Shown here: positions 6,247-6,443 of the stretch, piece after piece
Layout: every line of letters starts with the position of its first letter
How positions within the stretch are numbered: the first letter of the stretch is position 1
Assembly (NCBI GenBank): GCA_046482855.1
Contig: JAWOEH010000174.1
Location: 1 to 6,443 of the forward strand
DNA: 6,443 nucleotides
Source: CAYVSF01 sp046482855
GTDB taxonomy: Bacteria > Bacteroidota > Bacteroidia > Bacteroidales > UBA12077
Direction: 5' to 3'
Notes under the pieces: model-generated
Databases searched by the model: none
Told to the model about the DNA's origin: nothing
Seen by the model: only the letters and a program-made list of their open reading frames with translations
Translations under genes and position numbers: made by a program

Positions 6247-6443
6247 ATGAAGGGTAAAAAGTTCTGGCAAACTGCATTTCCCCACGTATTGTCGGTGATA
6301 TTGTTTGTTCTAATTTCCTATCTGTTTTTCTTTCCTATGTTGCAGGGAAAGGTATTACAACAAAATGATAAAAACACCTTTTTAGGTACCTCCAAGGAGA
6401 TTCGTGATTACCGCGAAAAAACCGGCGAAGAGGCTTTGTGGAC
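6247..6443 (+). CDS. YfhO-like integral membrane protein, 5' end only
   Basis: ATG at 6247 opens a frame of 65 complete codons that runs off the right edge. Residues 1-8 are basic (MKGKKFWQ), and about 9-31 form a hydrophobic segment ending in SYLFFFPML, a likely first membrane helix or signal anchor. It is followed by QGKVLQQND (33-41) and SKEIRDYREKTGEEALW (49-65). That loop closely resembles the first extracytoplasmic loop of long (about 800-residue) Bacteroidota YfhO-family proteins, where the segment through EEALW is well conserved. In Firmicutes, YfhO is linked to glycosylation of cell-wall polymers as a GT-C-like enzyme; the role in Bacteroidota is not established. It is divergent from wecB, so it may belong to the polysaccharide locus or simply flank it. 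Only the N-terminus can be judged. Confidence 0.82.
   Translation, partial: MKGKKFWQTAFPHVLSVILFVLISYLFFFPMLQGKVLQQNDKNTFLGTSKEIRDYREKTGEEALW

Noticed and set aside
1..6443. Search for CRISPR arrays, tRNAs, insertion sequences, integrases or defence genes
   Set aside because: No regularly spaced repeats, transposase motifs, terminal inverted repeats or tRNA-like folds were seen; all longer frames are explained by polysaccharide-related genes.

Overview
The window looks like part of a surface-polysaccharide (capsule, exopolysaccharide or O-antigen type) locus from a member of the Bacteroidota. The phylum call rests on three things: AT-rich spacers without clear Shine-Dalgarno sequences, a TAnnTTTG-type -7 box before the main operon, and protein subfamilies typical of that phylum (a polysaccharide deacetylase-like protein with a long N-terminal domain, and the start of a YfhO-like membrane protein). 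A marine or anaerobic lineage such as Marinilabiliales is possible, but I cannot show it.

Layout. Bases 1-3682 hold a tightly packed minus-strand operon of four enzymes, in transcription order: a PAPS-type sulfotransferase (3682-2714), a left-handed beta-helix O-acyltransferase (2711-2160), a FemAB/BioF2-like GNAT protein (2153-1140), and a polysaccharide deacetylase-like protein (1107 to beyond the left edge). Gaps are 2, 6 and 32 nt. A 205-bp divergent spacer (3683-3887) follows, carrying a candidate -7 box, an imperfect hairpin and a short direct repeat. Next is a plus-strand GT4-type glycosyltransferase starting with GTG (3888-5045). It meets a minus-strand non-hydrolysing UDP-GlcNAc 2-epimerase, wecB (6121-5042), tail to tail with a 4-nt overlap. 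After a second divergent spacer (6122-6246), a YfhO-like integral membrane protein starts at 6247 and runs off the right edge.

How the genes fit together. WecB would supply UDP-ManNAc and the glycosyltransferase would add a sugar to the growing glycan. All four genes of the minus-strand operon look like tailoring enzymes (sulfation, O-acylation, acyl or aminoacyl transfer, de-N-acetylation) and none is a glycosyltransferase, so the operon reads as a decoration cassette. No flippase, polymerase, export gene or PAPS-synthesis gene is visible. Base composition is mosaic: the cassette is clearly more AT-rich than its surroundings, and the shift falls inside the 5' part of the deacetylase-like gene, near 930-960. 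I see no CRISPR array, tRNA, rRNA, insertion sequence or phage gene. The individual families are known; the less ordinary points are the gene combination, the composition break and a perfect 12-bp inverted repeat inside the GNAT gene.
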